Assembly: GCA_024734555.1 (NCBI GenBank)
Contig: JANPWX010000028.1
Coordinates: 513,694-577,693 of the forward strand
DNA: 64,000 bases
Origin: Trochalopteron elliotii
Lineage: Eukaryota > Chordata > Aves > Passeriformes > Leiothrichidae
Reading direction: 5' to 3'
Under the pieces are notes generated by a model that had not been told where the DNA came from, searched no databases, and worked only from the letters and a program-made list of their open reading frames with translations. Of this stretch, positions 47,947 through 60,275 are shown piece by piece. Position numbers and translations under genes: made by a program. Within the stretch, counting starts at the first letter, position 1; the number at the start of each line of letters is the position of its first letter.

Positions 47947-49089
47947 AAATATCACATAAGGCAAACAGGGTGGCCTGAGAGCAGAAAGAGTAGAAAGAAA
48001 TTAAACAGTAAAGAAGTCATGTTCAGACTAATAATAATTTCTAATATAAGCAGGGTGTTTCTCAGCAGGGAGCAATTGAGGAAGAGAGATGTCTGGCTAT
48101 TAGAAGGACACCAGATGAGTATGAGTTGGTGCCAAAAATCTGAATTAAGTTCAAACAACTACTAGCATATGTCAACTGTGAGATCAGACAGAAACAGTGT
48201 GTACAGGAGTCCAAGTCTACCTCTGCATGTTGCATGTGCTGCTGCTTGCAGCCCAAGCTGGAGTGGAAAAGCCTATGCTGCACTGAACACCCTTTGGTAA
48301 AAGACACTGAGAAGGATATCACCTTATTAGTTCCATGTTGGTCCTAGGACAAGCAGGGCATTACACTGGTGGCAGGCAATTTTGGGCAGGAAGCAAGAAG
48401 GTTTGAGTCAGTTGGAGCAATGAGGTCTGAGAGGGATCCTCGCTGGGACCACTGCAGTGAAACTTCAATGTTTGAAATCCTCTCTCTTCTGCACCTGATT
48501 CTCTCATGGCAGCAGTGGTAGTGACTGAAGTGGCTCTGGTTGCAATAGATATTTGACACATTGCTTCTGTTTTTGGACCATGAGTCAAAGCAAGTTTTTC
48601 CACTGGGAGCAGTGAGAAGTAATTGAGACAAGAAAGTAATTCTGAGTACAGTGCAAAACAACACTTGAACATTAACAAACTGCCAGGAAAGCAATGTATT
48701 CTTAGATTTCTCCTATTGCAGGGATAATTCAGTGAAAAATTTCATAGTGCATATAATTCCCTTGAAATAAATACAACATAATTGTGGATGTATTTTTAAA
48801 AAGACCGAAGTCAAAGTAGTCAAAATATTGTAAAAATGGCTGGCTCTACTATCCAGCAACTTCCCTGGTGCATTACCAAATATACACACCTCCACAATGA
48901 TGACAGCTATAAACATCTTATTCCACCCTTTCATAGATGTGCAAAATGTATTGTCATTCCTTTCTGCAATAAAAGAATCCTGAGGCGCCATTACACGAAA
49001 GCCTGGTTTTTTCCAAACAGCAAATGTCTATAAAAATACAGTCCTACATCTCTGTGATAGATAAGAAATACTAAAGGAGCAATAATAAT
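47947..49089. other. unique DNA, nothing recognised
   Basis: A moderate-GC patch at 48340-48560 has minus-strand frames of 105 and 116 codons in different phases, without recognisable domains. Confidence 0.4.
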
Positions 49090-49460
49090 TAATGGCCATA
49101 CAAGATGAAACTCCAGTTACTCAGACGGCTGTCTCCACATAATCTGTATTTTATACAAAAGGAGAAAGAACTCAATGGAATTTCAGCTGTGACCGGATAA
49201 AAACTGCCAACAAAAAGTGATAAGGAAAGTCTAATGTGCATATTAATCATGTTTATAGCGCCTCATTTGCTGATATATTAGCCTAAACTCCCTTTCAAAA
49301 TACATTTTTTGATCACTGGTAGAATCATTTAATACAATCAAACTTTAAATAGGACCAATTAATGTTTCCATCTTCTATTAATTAAAAGTAATTGATTATG
49401 ATAGTGTCTGTAATAAATCACACAGCAAAAGAGTTTGAAAATGTACTGTTGGATGAGTTA
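49090..49460. other. candidate conserved non-coding element, TAAT-rich
   Basis: Contains GCATATTAATCATG (about 49239-49252), TTTATAGCGCC (about 49252-49262, a HOX/CDX-like site), CCAATTAATG (49355-49364), TATTAATTAAAA (49376-49387) and GTAATTGATTA (49388-49398). The sequence is AT-rich but not low-complexity and contains no known transposon. Enhancer-like nature is inferred. Confidence 0.35.
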
Positions 49461-49854
49461 GATTTTTAATAATGTGGAAAGATTTAAGCCACACGCTGTA
49501 TCTTTATGTGTTTATTGCCTTAGTTTGCATTCCATGTGTTTATTATCTAAGTATTTTTTGGACTACAATTCTGATCCAACAGTCGCATATTATGTTAAAA
49601 GGCTGCCTGAGGAACTCCGTGCATCTTGTGTTGGTGACTTCCTAATTCTTTGTATAAGTAAGCAGGAATAGGTAACTAAATAAAACCTAGAAAAGTGTGT
49701 ATAAATTACACCTCCTTGGCTTTTTTTCCTATTTCTTTAATTTATATTTTCACCATTTTTCTTTACCTTCATTTCTCTATGGCTCCCAGCAAATATCCAC
49801 TACACCACGGCATGATTTAAAGGTGGCCTAAACTTTTGTCATGAAAAATTTATT

Positions 49855-49945
49855 AGAATCCTGGCTGTCCTGTATCCTGTCTGATCCGCGCTTTGCACAA
49901 ACTTATTTGCAATTCGTCGTCATGTGAAGCAGACAGCAGCAGACA
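49855..49945. other. candidate conserved non-coding element
   Basis: A short block with CpGs at GATCCGCGCTTTGC (about 49882-49895) and AATTCGTCGTCATG (about 49911-49924), standing in CpG-poor DNA. No repeat similarity was recognised. Confidence 0.25.
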
Positions 49946-50559
49946 TCTTCCTTTAACTTCAGTGGTCATGGACACGGACAGCAGGTGAGGGCATTTTTCC
50001 CTGTTAGCTTGAAAGTACACCTCTTGTTTGTGTTTTTGGTGCACTGGTGTAATATCTGCCTCACAACTGTCTATGAATGCATCCACATGTGGATGGAAAC
50101 AATAAAAGAAGAGGAAAGGGAATGGCCATTACACTGGGCAAACATCCCACAGAAAGCCTCTGCACTTGAATAGAAAGCTTCCTTAAAGAATAAGTGTCCG
50201 TACACATGGAGGGTAAGGAAAATACTTAGGGCTGAGGGGAGCTTGTTTTAGGGTCCTCAGACATATTTGATAAATGCTTCTTTCATAACAGCAGCAGGGG
50301 GATTGCTTGGTTGTTTCATATGCTTCCTGTGTGATTTGCAAAGCTGTCCTGTAAGCCCACATGACCCTCTGCTTTTTTCCATGTCTTCCTTTGCGTCTCC
50401 CTTCCAGCCATTATTAGATTTCTCCAGGGGCACCAAGACTGGCCCATTAGTGGCCACATTCTTCAGCACAAATAATTGCCAAATTAGTACTCCCTAACGA
50501 AGTGCATGCTAGAGAATTGGCCCTTTAATAGTTTCTTCAGAAGTAAATGCTTCTTATCA

Positions 50560-50745
50560 CACCAGATAAGACTCCAGGCATCCATTTTCCCCTTGCATGG
50601 AGTCGTTTTTCTGCATCCCGTGTTTCAGAGTGTTGGTATGTCCCTGTACGCCGTCCTGTTTACATCAACGGGCTGCGGTGATTATTCTATCACCACGTTC
50701 ATGTTACATTTCTGGACAGCTCAAGGTTATGTGATTTACTGGGTA
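50560..50745. other. candidate conserved non-coding element or small exon-like block
   Basis: Repeat-free, balanced sequence with CpGs near 50604, 50619, 50650, 50669, 50676 and 50696. It lies inside a 136-codon plus-strand frame (50506-50916), which I cannot assign to any family. A short TGATTATTCTATCACC-type stretch suggests homeodomain sites. Whether it is regulatory or an unrecognised exon cannot be decided here. Confidence 0.25.
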
Positions 50746-51059
50746 ATCCTACTTTTTTTTGAGAAATTAAGTGTCTCTGCTCTCCTAGCCTTTCACAGAG
50801 AGCTGGCAGATCCTGCTGCAGTGGGCCTCCCTCCCACACACAGCCTGTCTTCAGATGAGCTTGCCTTCCTCTTTACAGAGCCCTTCGTTTGTGTCAAGCT
50901 AACTCAAATAGACTGAAAAAGAAGTCTTCTGCCCACTTAGCTCACCTGCATATCTTGTGGGCTACCAGATCAAGGCCCATCCTGGGATGGGATAAGATGT
51001 GACCTAGCTTTGAATGGAAAACTTTGTGTCAAACTGTATATCCACCTTTTGTTTCTTTC

Positions 51060-51195
51060 TAAAGAGGAAATTATAATTTCACTCAGTAAAATTATTATTA
51101 CGGGTTCAAAATAATTCTCGGGCAAATAATGTGCCAGGGTGACTTTCTTGTTCCCAAATTACAAGATCATTCTACCGGAACATTTTGGAGCTTTG
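51060..51195. other. candidate conserved non-coding element
   Basis: Contains AAAATTATTATTACGGG, CAAAATAATTCTCGGGC and CATTCTACCGGAAC with three kept CpGs in AT-rich DNA. No transposon similarity was seen. Confidence 0.25.
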
Positions 51196-52875
51196 AGTTC
51201 CTACTGATAACATGATGATGTGCTTGTGACCAGTTAATAAAGTCATGCACATTTAGACACGTCCTAAATTCAGGAGTTAAACTAAACCTCTGCTTGTCCC
51301 AATTCCACTACATTTCATTCCTGAGAATGTCACCATTGTATGGTTCATGTACACCACAATATGATTTAACAAATGACAAGCTTTTTCCCTAGATGCCATG
51401 ACTTCATTCATTCAGTTATGTTACTTTTCAAGTGATAACACTCTAATTAGCTGCTGAACTTTGGTATCCCTTGCATACCCTTCCCAGTCCAAACGTTCAC
51501 TTATCTCTCCAGAAGTGCTACATGACATCCTTGTTGTTTCAGGAGAACACAGTTACCATTCACTGACTGCCCCCACACTATCTAAGATAAGTGTTATATG
51601 ACACATCTTCTAATTCAGAGAAGTGCACAGGCAACAAAAGCTGTCTCTCTGCACAGCCTTCTCAATCAGCAAACTCAAAGCACCACCATCTTATACAAAG
51701 TACTGACTTACTTTGTTATAACGTTGCTGAATATTTAAATCTGGCCTGGGCAAGGCAGGGATTATCTTTCTCTCACATATGTAGTGTCTGTACATGTTAT
51801 GCTGTCGTTTCTGAGCAGCAGTAACCTTGCAGAGGTATGATGTTATATGCTATAATTTAACTTTTGCAATCCTGAACCAAAATCCCCAAAACTGAATTTA
51901 AATTGATTCACAGCAGGAATTCACTCTTTCATGGAACCCCAGTTTCATAAATTTTATGTAAACAGTTTGGGTTTGATATTAATTGCATGTATACAAAGAC
52001 AGTTTTTTTCTCAATTTGCTCAAAAACCAGTTCTGGCTCCATTTTGACTGTTTCTTTCTTTGTCCTGTGTTTTTTACCAAGTGATGCAAACAATTACAGG
52101 AATAAATCTGTACCGCCCAGAGTAACACAGTGCAGATACAGCCTTACACCAGAACCTCGCAAGCCCTTTCATGCTGCTCTCCATATCCTGTTTGACTAGC
52201 CGTAATTAGTCCCCTACCAACTTCGGATTTTCCGCAATTCTTGAAGAAGCCTTACACTTGGAAAGAAGCACTTCCAAAACCTGCTGCAAGGATCCAGTTC
52301 TCTCACTGGGACTCTCTCAGTCCATCACAGGAGAATACTTACAAGGAAGGAAGAAAAATATTGTGTTGCAGGTTTCAGCACAGGGAATGGGAAACACATT
52401 AGTGACATTCCCCTCTAAGACAACTGCGGGAGAACTCTTTGCATTTTGCCATCCATAGATTGAGGACATCTTACCAGTGACATAGCCCATGAGAAGGACC
52501 TCAAAAGTAAGTTTCACAAGACATTTAAGTGCAGAACTAACAAAATGTTGAATGAATTCCAGCTGGTGAAAACATATGGCAGATTCTCAGTTTTATCTTC
52601 ACTATCTTTGTTTGCAAACAAATGTGCATTTGTTCTCCGTTTGTTTTTTACCCAGTGACTTCAAATGAGCCTCATTTTAAGTATAAGTCCCTGGTGAACA
52701 TACAGTCCCATAAAATCACACCAAATTGTATGTCAAGTATAGAAAGAGCTGTTACAAAGAGGAAGAGTACAATCCGTTCTCCACGCCCATGCTTTACAAA
52801 ACAAGAAGCAGTGGGCTTGTATTGTAGGAAGAAAGAATCAGATCAGACATTGAGAAAACCTTTCCAAGAGTAATG
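51196..52875. other. unique DNA, nothing recognised
   Basis: Frames of 60-83 codons lack domains. No repeat family was recognised. Confidence 0.45.
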
Positions 52876-53012
52876 CCAAGATGTACAGAAGGGGTTGCCT
52901 GGGGAGGTTGTATTCTCCATGCCTGGTAGCCTTTAAGAACATATTAGATCAAGATCTGTCAGAAGTGATATCAGTATCATCGAGCCTCCCTTTCCATAGT
53001 TTATGATTCTCC
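52876..53012 (+). mobile_element. old CR1-type LINE 3' fragment
   Basis: GGGGAGGTTGTATTCTCCAT, CTTTAAGAACATATTAGATC, ATCTGTCAGAAGTGATATCAG and a terminal TTATGATTCT follow the order of the 3' UTR of older reptile and bird CR1 (gaggttgtggaatctccatccttggaggttttaagaacaggttagacaaacacctgtcagggatg…). It is only about 135 bases and clearly more decayed than the copies at 43.8 and 47.7 kb. Confidence 0.65.
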
Positions 53013-53107
53013 TTTGAACTTAATTAATCTTGCAAGTTTTAGAAAGCATGCATCCAGTTGGAAAATAAATTACCACTCAATAGTATTTATGGTATATAAA
53101 TAAATGG

Positions 53108-53170
53108 TATTTAAGAAGATTTACACTTCTAGAATATTTAAGAAGATTTACACTTATATAATATTTAGGA
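53108..53170 (+). repeat. 27-bp minisatellite, about 2.3 copies
   Basis: Units start at 53108, 53135 and 53162 with TATTTAAGAAGATTTACACT; the third is cut short. The first two copies differ at only a few positions, so the duplication is fairly recent. Confidence 0.85.
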
Positions 53171-56100
53171 AATGGAATAAAATCTTTGCTTTAAATATAA
53201 ATTATGATTGAACTGAATCTAGAGAAACTTACTGCTGAATCTACTGAAACCCACTGCTGAAAAAAGGGCCAAAGCTGGAAGACACCCTTCTTTTGTTGGT
53301 GTAAGTCCTGTGTTCTTATTTCTCCTGCCAAAAAGCAGAGTCTCAAATACTGAGATTTGAGACATTCCCAGAGGTCAGGAGTTTGAAGGAAATGGATTGT
53401 AGTAAGATACTTTTATAATGAGGTCTGAGCTTTTAGATTTTTAGAACCACCACTGGTATACCTGTCAGAAGTGATCCCACATTAGCACCTGCCGAACAGG
53501 CAATCCTAGTAGCGTTTCTATAATTGTGGCGTATTTTGATCCTGCGAATATCTGCTGGGATATTTTTTACACTTTTGGAAAGGGAGGTCTCAGCAGGTTT
53601 CATCAGTGTGTCCTACCACCTCTACCAGACAGCAAACATCATCATTTTCTGTGTGGCTGCTGGAACAGAGCATTTATTCTGCATTTGGACATAGAACATG
53701 TGTGTACAGCTGTGACTTCCCCTGCATGTGCAGAGCAAGGTCTCACGATAAAATTGTCCATGTGCCCGACCCTGCAATGTAGGAGTGCAGGGAAGAGCCA
53801 GCATAGACCTGATGTTGCTACGGAGTGCTGGTTGATGATTCTTTTTCACCTATGCTGATCATTGCCTGCAACGTTCCTTGGTATCCTAAAAGTCCTGAAC
53901 TACTTGGTATTCTGTGCGATAAATTGTGACTTGGAAAGAGTCCTGAAACAATAAGAAACTGCAATAATCCACAACTAGAGTTTTTAACAGCGTAAGAACA
54001 GGATGTGTATTCTTGCCAGTTTTATTTGTGGGATTCAGAGTGCCATTAAAGTAGCAGAAAAGGAGGGGGGGGTTGGTTTGGTTTGCTTTGCTGTTAAGGG
54101 TGGATTGGTTTATTACTGCATTCATTACAATTAAAATTCCATAATATACCCACATAAAGGTATATGTTGCAGTTAAGTTGATATTTTTCTTGCTTTATTT
54201 ATGACCACATAAAATATGGTTTCCTGAGCATAATCTCCAAAAGCTCAGGGATTTAAGCTCCACCCCATTTATATATCTTAAACACTACACACAAATGCAA
54301 TTCCTGTGGCTCCTCTACTTGCTCTCCACACTTCTTAAAAATGGTTCAGGCCAAAGGTAATATGTTTCTTAAATGCCAACTCATACAGCATTAAACTGTT
54401 GGTTCCAGATCTACTCTTAGGACAAAAAGTAAATATATACTGGATTTGAGACTACTAAAGCTTAAAATGCTGACCAAAACCTGTACCTGAGGATATTCTG
54501 TACTCACAAATGGGAAACAACCAGAAGGACCAGTCCTAGCTCCTCAGGAGTTCCAGTGACATGTTTCTCCTTGCTCCCATTGTAGGATAGGTCGGAAAGA
54601 CACATTACAGGACAGTTTTGGATGGAAGACAGTTTTGTGAGTGGCTGAAGTTCTTCAGCAGTCCCACAGAGAGGCTGAGACTCCTCTGTGAGGTGCCTGC
54701 GGGAGCCTGTGCCTCTGAGATCATGTTTTAAGACCCAACACATTTTCCCTCAGTTTGCAGAAGATCCAGGAAACTAGAGGGCTTGAAGCCTTTCAGCACA
54801 GAGGCAGAAAAGGAGGGAAGAGGAGGGAATGAGAGGAAGAAAATTCCTTCTGGCCACATGAGAGCTTGAAAATGCCACCAGAGGAAATTAATTTTTTATG
54901 TTCATTGACTAACACCTGACCCTGCTGCAAGGCTGAATTTCTTTTTTTTTTTTCATGTCTTCCAAGCTTATACAACAAAGAGGCAATTCTGTGCTCTCCT
55001 GCAAACAGGTTTTTAAAGTGGACTGTTAATAAACCTCTGTATATGACCTCAGATCAAAATTTTCAGTTTTATAAGAGGATTTTGACAAAATTCCTAGGGC
55101 TTGATGAAGAGAAGAGAGAGACTCTGGAAAAAGAGTTTTTTGAGAGCATCTAGATAAATTCATGAACCTTATTTTAACAAAGAGAAAAATATGAAGAGGC
55201 TCAATTCTTCCTCCTCTGCATTGGAAGTCTATGATGGCAGGATATATATATATATTTTTTTTTTTTCCATCTGTAAAAGCTTACCAGGTTCTAGTAACTG
55301 GCAGCCCTCAGAAGACATTCTGTGTTATTTCACACCGATGTTCATTAACCCCTGAAACAATTAATTTGAGGGTTTGCACTGAAATTATTCAAGGGTTCTC
55401 CTTGTATCTTTGATGTGGATGGCTGCCTGAAAGATTTTTGTCAGCTAGTTGTGGACTTGCTCAAGAAAGCCTTGCTGAGGGAAGTGCCAAATTCAAAGCT
55501 TTGTGCTTTGTGCAAGGTAGATATGGGATATTGTAGGTAATGGATTATTACATACTGGGAGCTACAGATAGTCTGGTACCGAAGATAAGGCTCTGTTGCA
55601 GTGCAGGTGGAAGATGGCAGCCTTTCCTAGAATATTTCCAGCAATGGGTTTGGGTTTTTTTACATCTGTCCCTTTTACTGAGGACGATAAAGTCTTTCAG
55701 AGATGATGATACCTGACAGTAAAACTGCCAGAGAACCTCCCACTGATGTCATGGGGAGAGAAAAATGTTTAGAATGAACAAACAAGATTACAGTTCAGAG
55801 GAAAGAGAGCCTTGTTGCATTCATCTGGACTGCACATGAGCCTTCACCTCACTGGTGAAAGGGTGTAAAGACCACATGGCCAATGATGAGACTGTGAATG
55901 CATTGGCTTCTTTTCGCCTGTTTCTGGTTATAAGACAGTTTATCTTGAGGGCAAACTTTTGTCCACGTGACCCAGAGTAGATGCTATCTCATTATTCATG
56001 GCTGGAAAATTTCACCAAGAAAGATGCATGATGAAACAAGTCAGAGATAAATGTACCCCAATGAAAGAACTTGAAAGCTCTTCTCCCTTGTCCTTACTAT

Positions 56101-56859
56101 TGTTCTATTTGAGGCCTTTTGCTAGGCATAGTTCCTGAAGGTTGAGTATTAAGGTGGGGAAACCCACCAGCTGTGCCCACATCATGCCTGGGGTCTGGGT
56201 CTGGTTTATTAGTTATTCCCTTAGCCCTGATGAAATACTAAAACTCTGTTTCCCTATTACTTTATCTTAATAATTGCTGAAGAAATGCTTGCAGACATTG
56301 GAACAGTGGTTTGAAAAACCATTCAGTAAGCAATTAGCTTTGATGTTAACAGATTATACTCTGCAACTAATGGTGAATTTTGCTGTTATTTCCTTTCTAA
56401 AAAGGCAGAAAAGATGGATTTTTAGTTTTTAGGGGCCAAATTGATGAGATTAACTGCATGCATTTCATTTATCAAGAGCATTAAGTGTTTTGCAGTGACT
56501 GATGAGTGTATTTTAGATATACTGAAAACACATAGATATATAGTTTATTTCTTTTATGTTAGAAGTTGTCTACAAGAGAGCCATTATTTACATCATTTAT
56601 ATCTAATCAAGATAAACTCTCGGTCTCATAAATAAGAACATACTTATTTTCTTTAGTGACTTATTTGAGTCTGGAAAGATTTGCTGAGCAGAGGCTGGGC
56701 TCGATAATATTTCACAAAGCTAAAAATTCAGTCTTGATACATTCTTGACATGAGACACATCATTTTTCACATATAAGAACAATTACCTCATGTTTACACA
56801 GCATTTAAAGCATGGAAAGTGATTAGATTTTACCATCTCTGGCATGCCCGGGATGTACA
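53171..56859. other. unique DNA, nothing firmly recognised
   Basis: A small CpG-containing block at about 53490-53560 could be conserved. A G-rich GGAGGGGGGGGTTGGTTTGG tract lies at about 54064-54083, and a TA plus T microsatellite at 55241-55266. Frames reach 110 codons (53526-53858, plus), unassigned. Confidence 0.4.
55241..55266 (+). repeat. (TA)n plus poly(T) microsatellite
   Basis: About seven TA steps followed by 12 T residues. Confidence 0.8.
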
Positions 56860-59039
56860 AATTGCTACTGGCTCTTTATATATGGAAAGACATCCATTTA
56901 ATGCTCTTTAATTTGGTGCCATTTATCTGCCTGTGGAAAGGTTCACTTCTGGTGCTGGTGATGAGTATGAAGTACAGGCCTAGAAATAACTGTCAGAGAG
57001 GGAGGAGGCTTTAACAGGAAGATAAGTGTTAAGATAGATCTGCCTCCTTGAATCAGTGGGATGAGCCCCATATCCCAGCAAGCCCACTCCTCATGGGATT
57101 GATAACACCTTCCCGTGGTGGGAGAGGTCAGCCTGCTGCTGCAGGAAGCCTGTGCAGCAGGGAGGGAAGATGGATCCCAACCAGCGAGAGGAAATGACCG
57201 TGTGCTAGATTTGAGCTTGCCAATGACAGATGTTTAGCAGGTGGAGGGGCTCCAGCAGGATCTCCTGGGAGGGCAGAGGCATCCTCCTGGCACAGCAGGA
57301 ACCTTCTCCATGGCAGGCTGGGAGTCCTTCAAAAGGGAACCAAAATATACCAATGTGGGATGCTCATGCCCATGTCCCAGTTCCTCTTCAGAGAATATCT
57401 CAACTCAGAACTGGAATAACAAATCCAGGCTGCAAAGCCCACTTTTCTAGCTGTCTGCCATGCTTGTCCTGTGTGGGGTCTGAAGACCAAGCCCAATCTC
57501 CTTTCTCCAGGTGTCCTTGACATCACTAATACTGCACCTGAGCTGTCATCACCAGTAGACCAGAGTTAAGCTCTTCTTCATTTGCACTGGCGTAACTGCA
57601 GGGATGCTGCCACATTTGCAGCATCTGTGCATGTCTACTTCAGTAACAGTGAACACACTGGCTTTGCTCTGTGTACACAGAGCTGCTTAATAAACAGCTT
57701 ACATATTACACTTTCTTTAAAATACATTGCATGCATTTTATAATGCCAAGATGAAAGTGTCCAAGGACAGACATCTCAGGGTCTGGGATATTAAGTAGTC
57801 TGGGTCAATCTCCTAACCTCCTTCCCAAGTAAGGGCCATACTGCTGGCTATCCCAGGCTAATAGAATTGTTATTTCTCTGATTCTTGTATAGCAGTGTCT
57901 GGCACAGAGAGCAGGCCATGTGTAGTGTTTCTCTCAAAGATTATGAAAATAGCATGAAAATTATTCAGCTTTGCTGGAGTGGCCAATTTTCTAGCTATAG
58001 TTTTTGTTTGTTGACATTAAATGATATAGTTTCGTATTCTGGAAACACCTTCATGAATCATCCTTTCTTTGCTTTTGCAGTCTCAAGCATGTTAGTAAAT
58101 AAATGCAAACCAAATGTCAATCAGTTTCATTAACCAGTGTGTGATATATTGGCTTTCATGAGGAGAGTTGGGGACCTAACTTACAGGCCTCAGTGGTCTG
58201 AAAATCAGTTACATGCTGTGCAAGCCCTTGGTGCTTTGGCCACCCTTTTAGGTACACAACCCTTCGCAGACTTTCAGATCTGCAATTCTGTGTTGCAGTA
58301 TTGTTATTGAGGACATCAGGGGGTGGATCAGGAAGGAAAGCAATGAGGTGGGTTTTTTTCAATGAAAACCATGGAAAAAAGGTTTGGGGAACTTTATTTT
58401 TCTTGTGGGATATCTGTGGCTAATCAAGGGAAATCAGCACTCCTGTCCAAGCTTTAAAAATATGGCTTTAATGGAAACAAACGCTAGTATTTTTAAGTCC
58501 AGGCAGGCTGGAGGCCCTCAGTGTTTTCAAACAGAATAAATCAGAGAGGGCAACACCCTCATAATTTATATCAAGTTTACATATCTTTCCAAGGTACTAA
58601 TTAAACCCCTTGGTCTCAAACAAAATTTATTTTTCAATAAACCAGAAATAATACTCAATCTAGAGGCTTTGTTCCTCATCTTCAGAACTGTAAGGGTTGT
58701 CTGTTAAAGCCAAATATGTCTGGGGCAAAAAGACCATATGGGTTCTCCCCAGTCATGTGTTTGGGAAGGGTGTATATAGAGTGGTATCACAATCTGAAGT
58801 ACACCGCTGTTTAACTCTTTTGAGGTTTGGTCTCAAAGGAACAGGAGTATATGGCATTGCATCCAGATTGCATCCAAGTTAAATTCCTCAAAACAGCTCT
58901 GACTCCACGGAGATGCACATGCCTGGCTCCAAACCCAAGCACTATGACAGATCAACTATGCCTCCAAGGTTTGTCTCACGGTTGGAGATTCTAGAAAGCT
59001 GATTCTTATCCAGCTCATTTACTCCCTTGGCTGTTTACA
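56860..59039. other. unique DNA, nothing recognised
   Basis: Moderate-GC patch at 57040-57500 with two overlapping plus-strand frames (96 and 69 codons) in different phases, neither recognised. No transposon was seen. Confidence 0.4.
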
Positions 59040-59560
59040 GGGTGACCCCAGCCTTGAGGGTCTGTGTCCCCAGCTACCTTTAGCCATCACTTAACCCTCT
59101 CTCCGACCTGCTGCTGCAGCGGGGAAAGCTCTGTGTCAACAAACTGCACAACATTGGCAATGCTTCAGAGCCTGCCTGAGCCTCCACACCACCGCTGCCG
59201 CTGCCATGAGTGAAAGTAATTAGAGACTGTTTGCATTGGTTGTTTGGAAATGTGTAAACAGCAGTATAAACAACAGCAGGTCAGGTCAGGGAAGGAGGCT
59301 GGCACTTCATGAGGCCACGGCTGGAGCCTGCCCAAGTGTGAAATTCCCAACTGGGAGAGAACATTTGGAAAAACAATGCGCTTGAGGTTTATCAACACAA
59401 ATCATCTCCTAAGTGGCACATTTTATTTAGAGTATGTGTGGCCTCCATCTAGAAGAAGGGAAGTTTTTATCAATCCGAACTTTATCACTTCCAGATATCT
59501 CTTTCTTTGTTTACTGGCGGCATGCACAATGCCTTCATTTTGAGCAGTCCAGTTTAAACA
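59040..59560. other. candidate conserved non-coding element with FOX and nuclear-receptor-type motifs
   Basis: Repeat-free block with kept CpGs (near 59103, 59119, 59193 and 59199) and TGTAAACA (59253-59260), TATAAACAACA (about 59265-59275), TGTTTAC (59508-59514) and a tandem AGGTCAGGTCA (59278-59288). Forkhead and nuclear-receptor binding are inferences from motif likeness. Frames on both strands (77, 107 and 111 codons nearby) show no family features. Confidence 0.35.
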
Positions 59561-60204
59561 CAAGTGGGGCTGGTTTTTTTTGTGGAGCCTGCAGTGAACT
59601 GCCTGTGCTCCCTTTTCAGAACCGTGCTAGTAAATCTTCCCTTCAAGCCCTGAAATGTCTCTTTGTGACTGTCACCCTTGAGAAACGCGGCATCCTGGCT
59701 CCAATACATGAATCTGCTTTGGGTAGAAGACCATCCCTGCTCAGGAAAGCACTTTGAACCCCGCTCAGCTTTGAGGAAAGACCTCAATGCCTTTCTGAAG
59801 AGAAGGAGGAGGGGGTTTCTGGCATGGGTCAGAAAATTAGAATCACAGGGCAGTCTGTGGAAGGACAGGAGTATATAAATAAACCGCACATAAACCTAAA
59901 GTAAGCAGGATGAGAATTACCTCTTAAAATTCAATTGGGAAAGCTTCCTGGGTGTCCTGAGCTCCTAGGTGGCCACGGCAACCCCTTTGACACTATGATC
60001 CTTCTCTCCGGTGCTGGCACTGGCCAGTGATCCTCATGGGTAGCTGCCACCACTCTTTCGCGTCCCCATCATGCACAAATTAAGGGACATCTGTAGGCGT
60101 TGAACCAGAGTCAGCTGTTACTCATGGCTTGCCTTTCCACAGCATTTGTTATAAAGGGGTTTTCAACAGTTATAAAATACCAGATTTTTTTTTTTTTCTG
60201 TGAG
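59561..60204. other. unique DNA, nothing recognised
   Basis: Overlapping frames of 66, 107 and 111 codons on opposite strands without domains. A 13-base T run lies at 60185-60197. Confidence 0.4.
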
Positions 60205-60275
60205 GCAGACTGGCATTATTACTCTTATTTCACAGTGGGAACAATGAAGAAGCTTGCTTAAGTATCACCGAAAAA
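60205..60275 (-). repeat. MIR-like SINE fragment (reverse orientation)
   Basis: GGCATTATTACTCTTATTTC, ACAGTGGGAACAATGAAG and GCTTGCTTAAGTATCACC follow the reverse-strand order of MIR (…attattatccccattttacagatgaggaaactgagg…cttgcccaaggtcac…). About 70 bases can be compared. An ancient SINE in bird DNA, so decay is expected. Confidence 0.5.
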
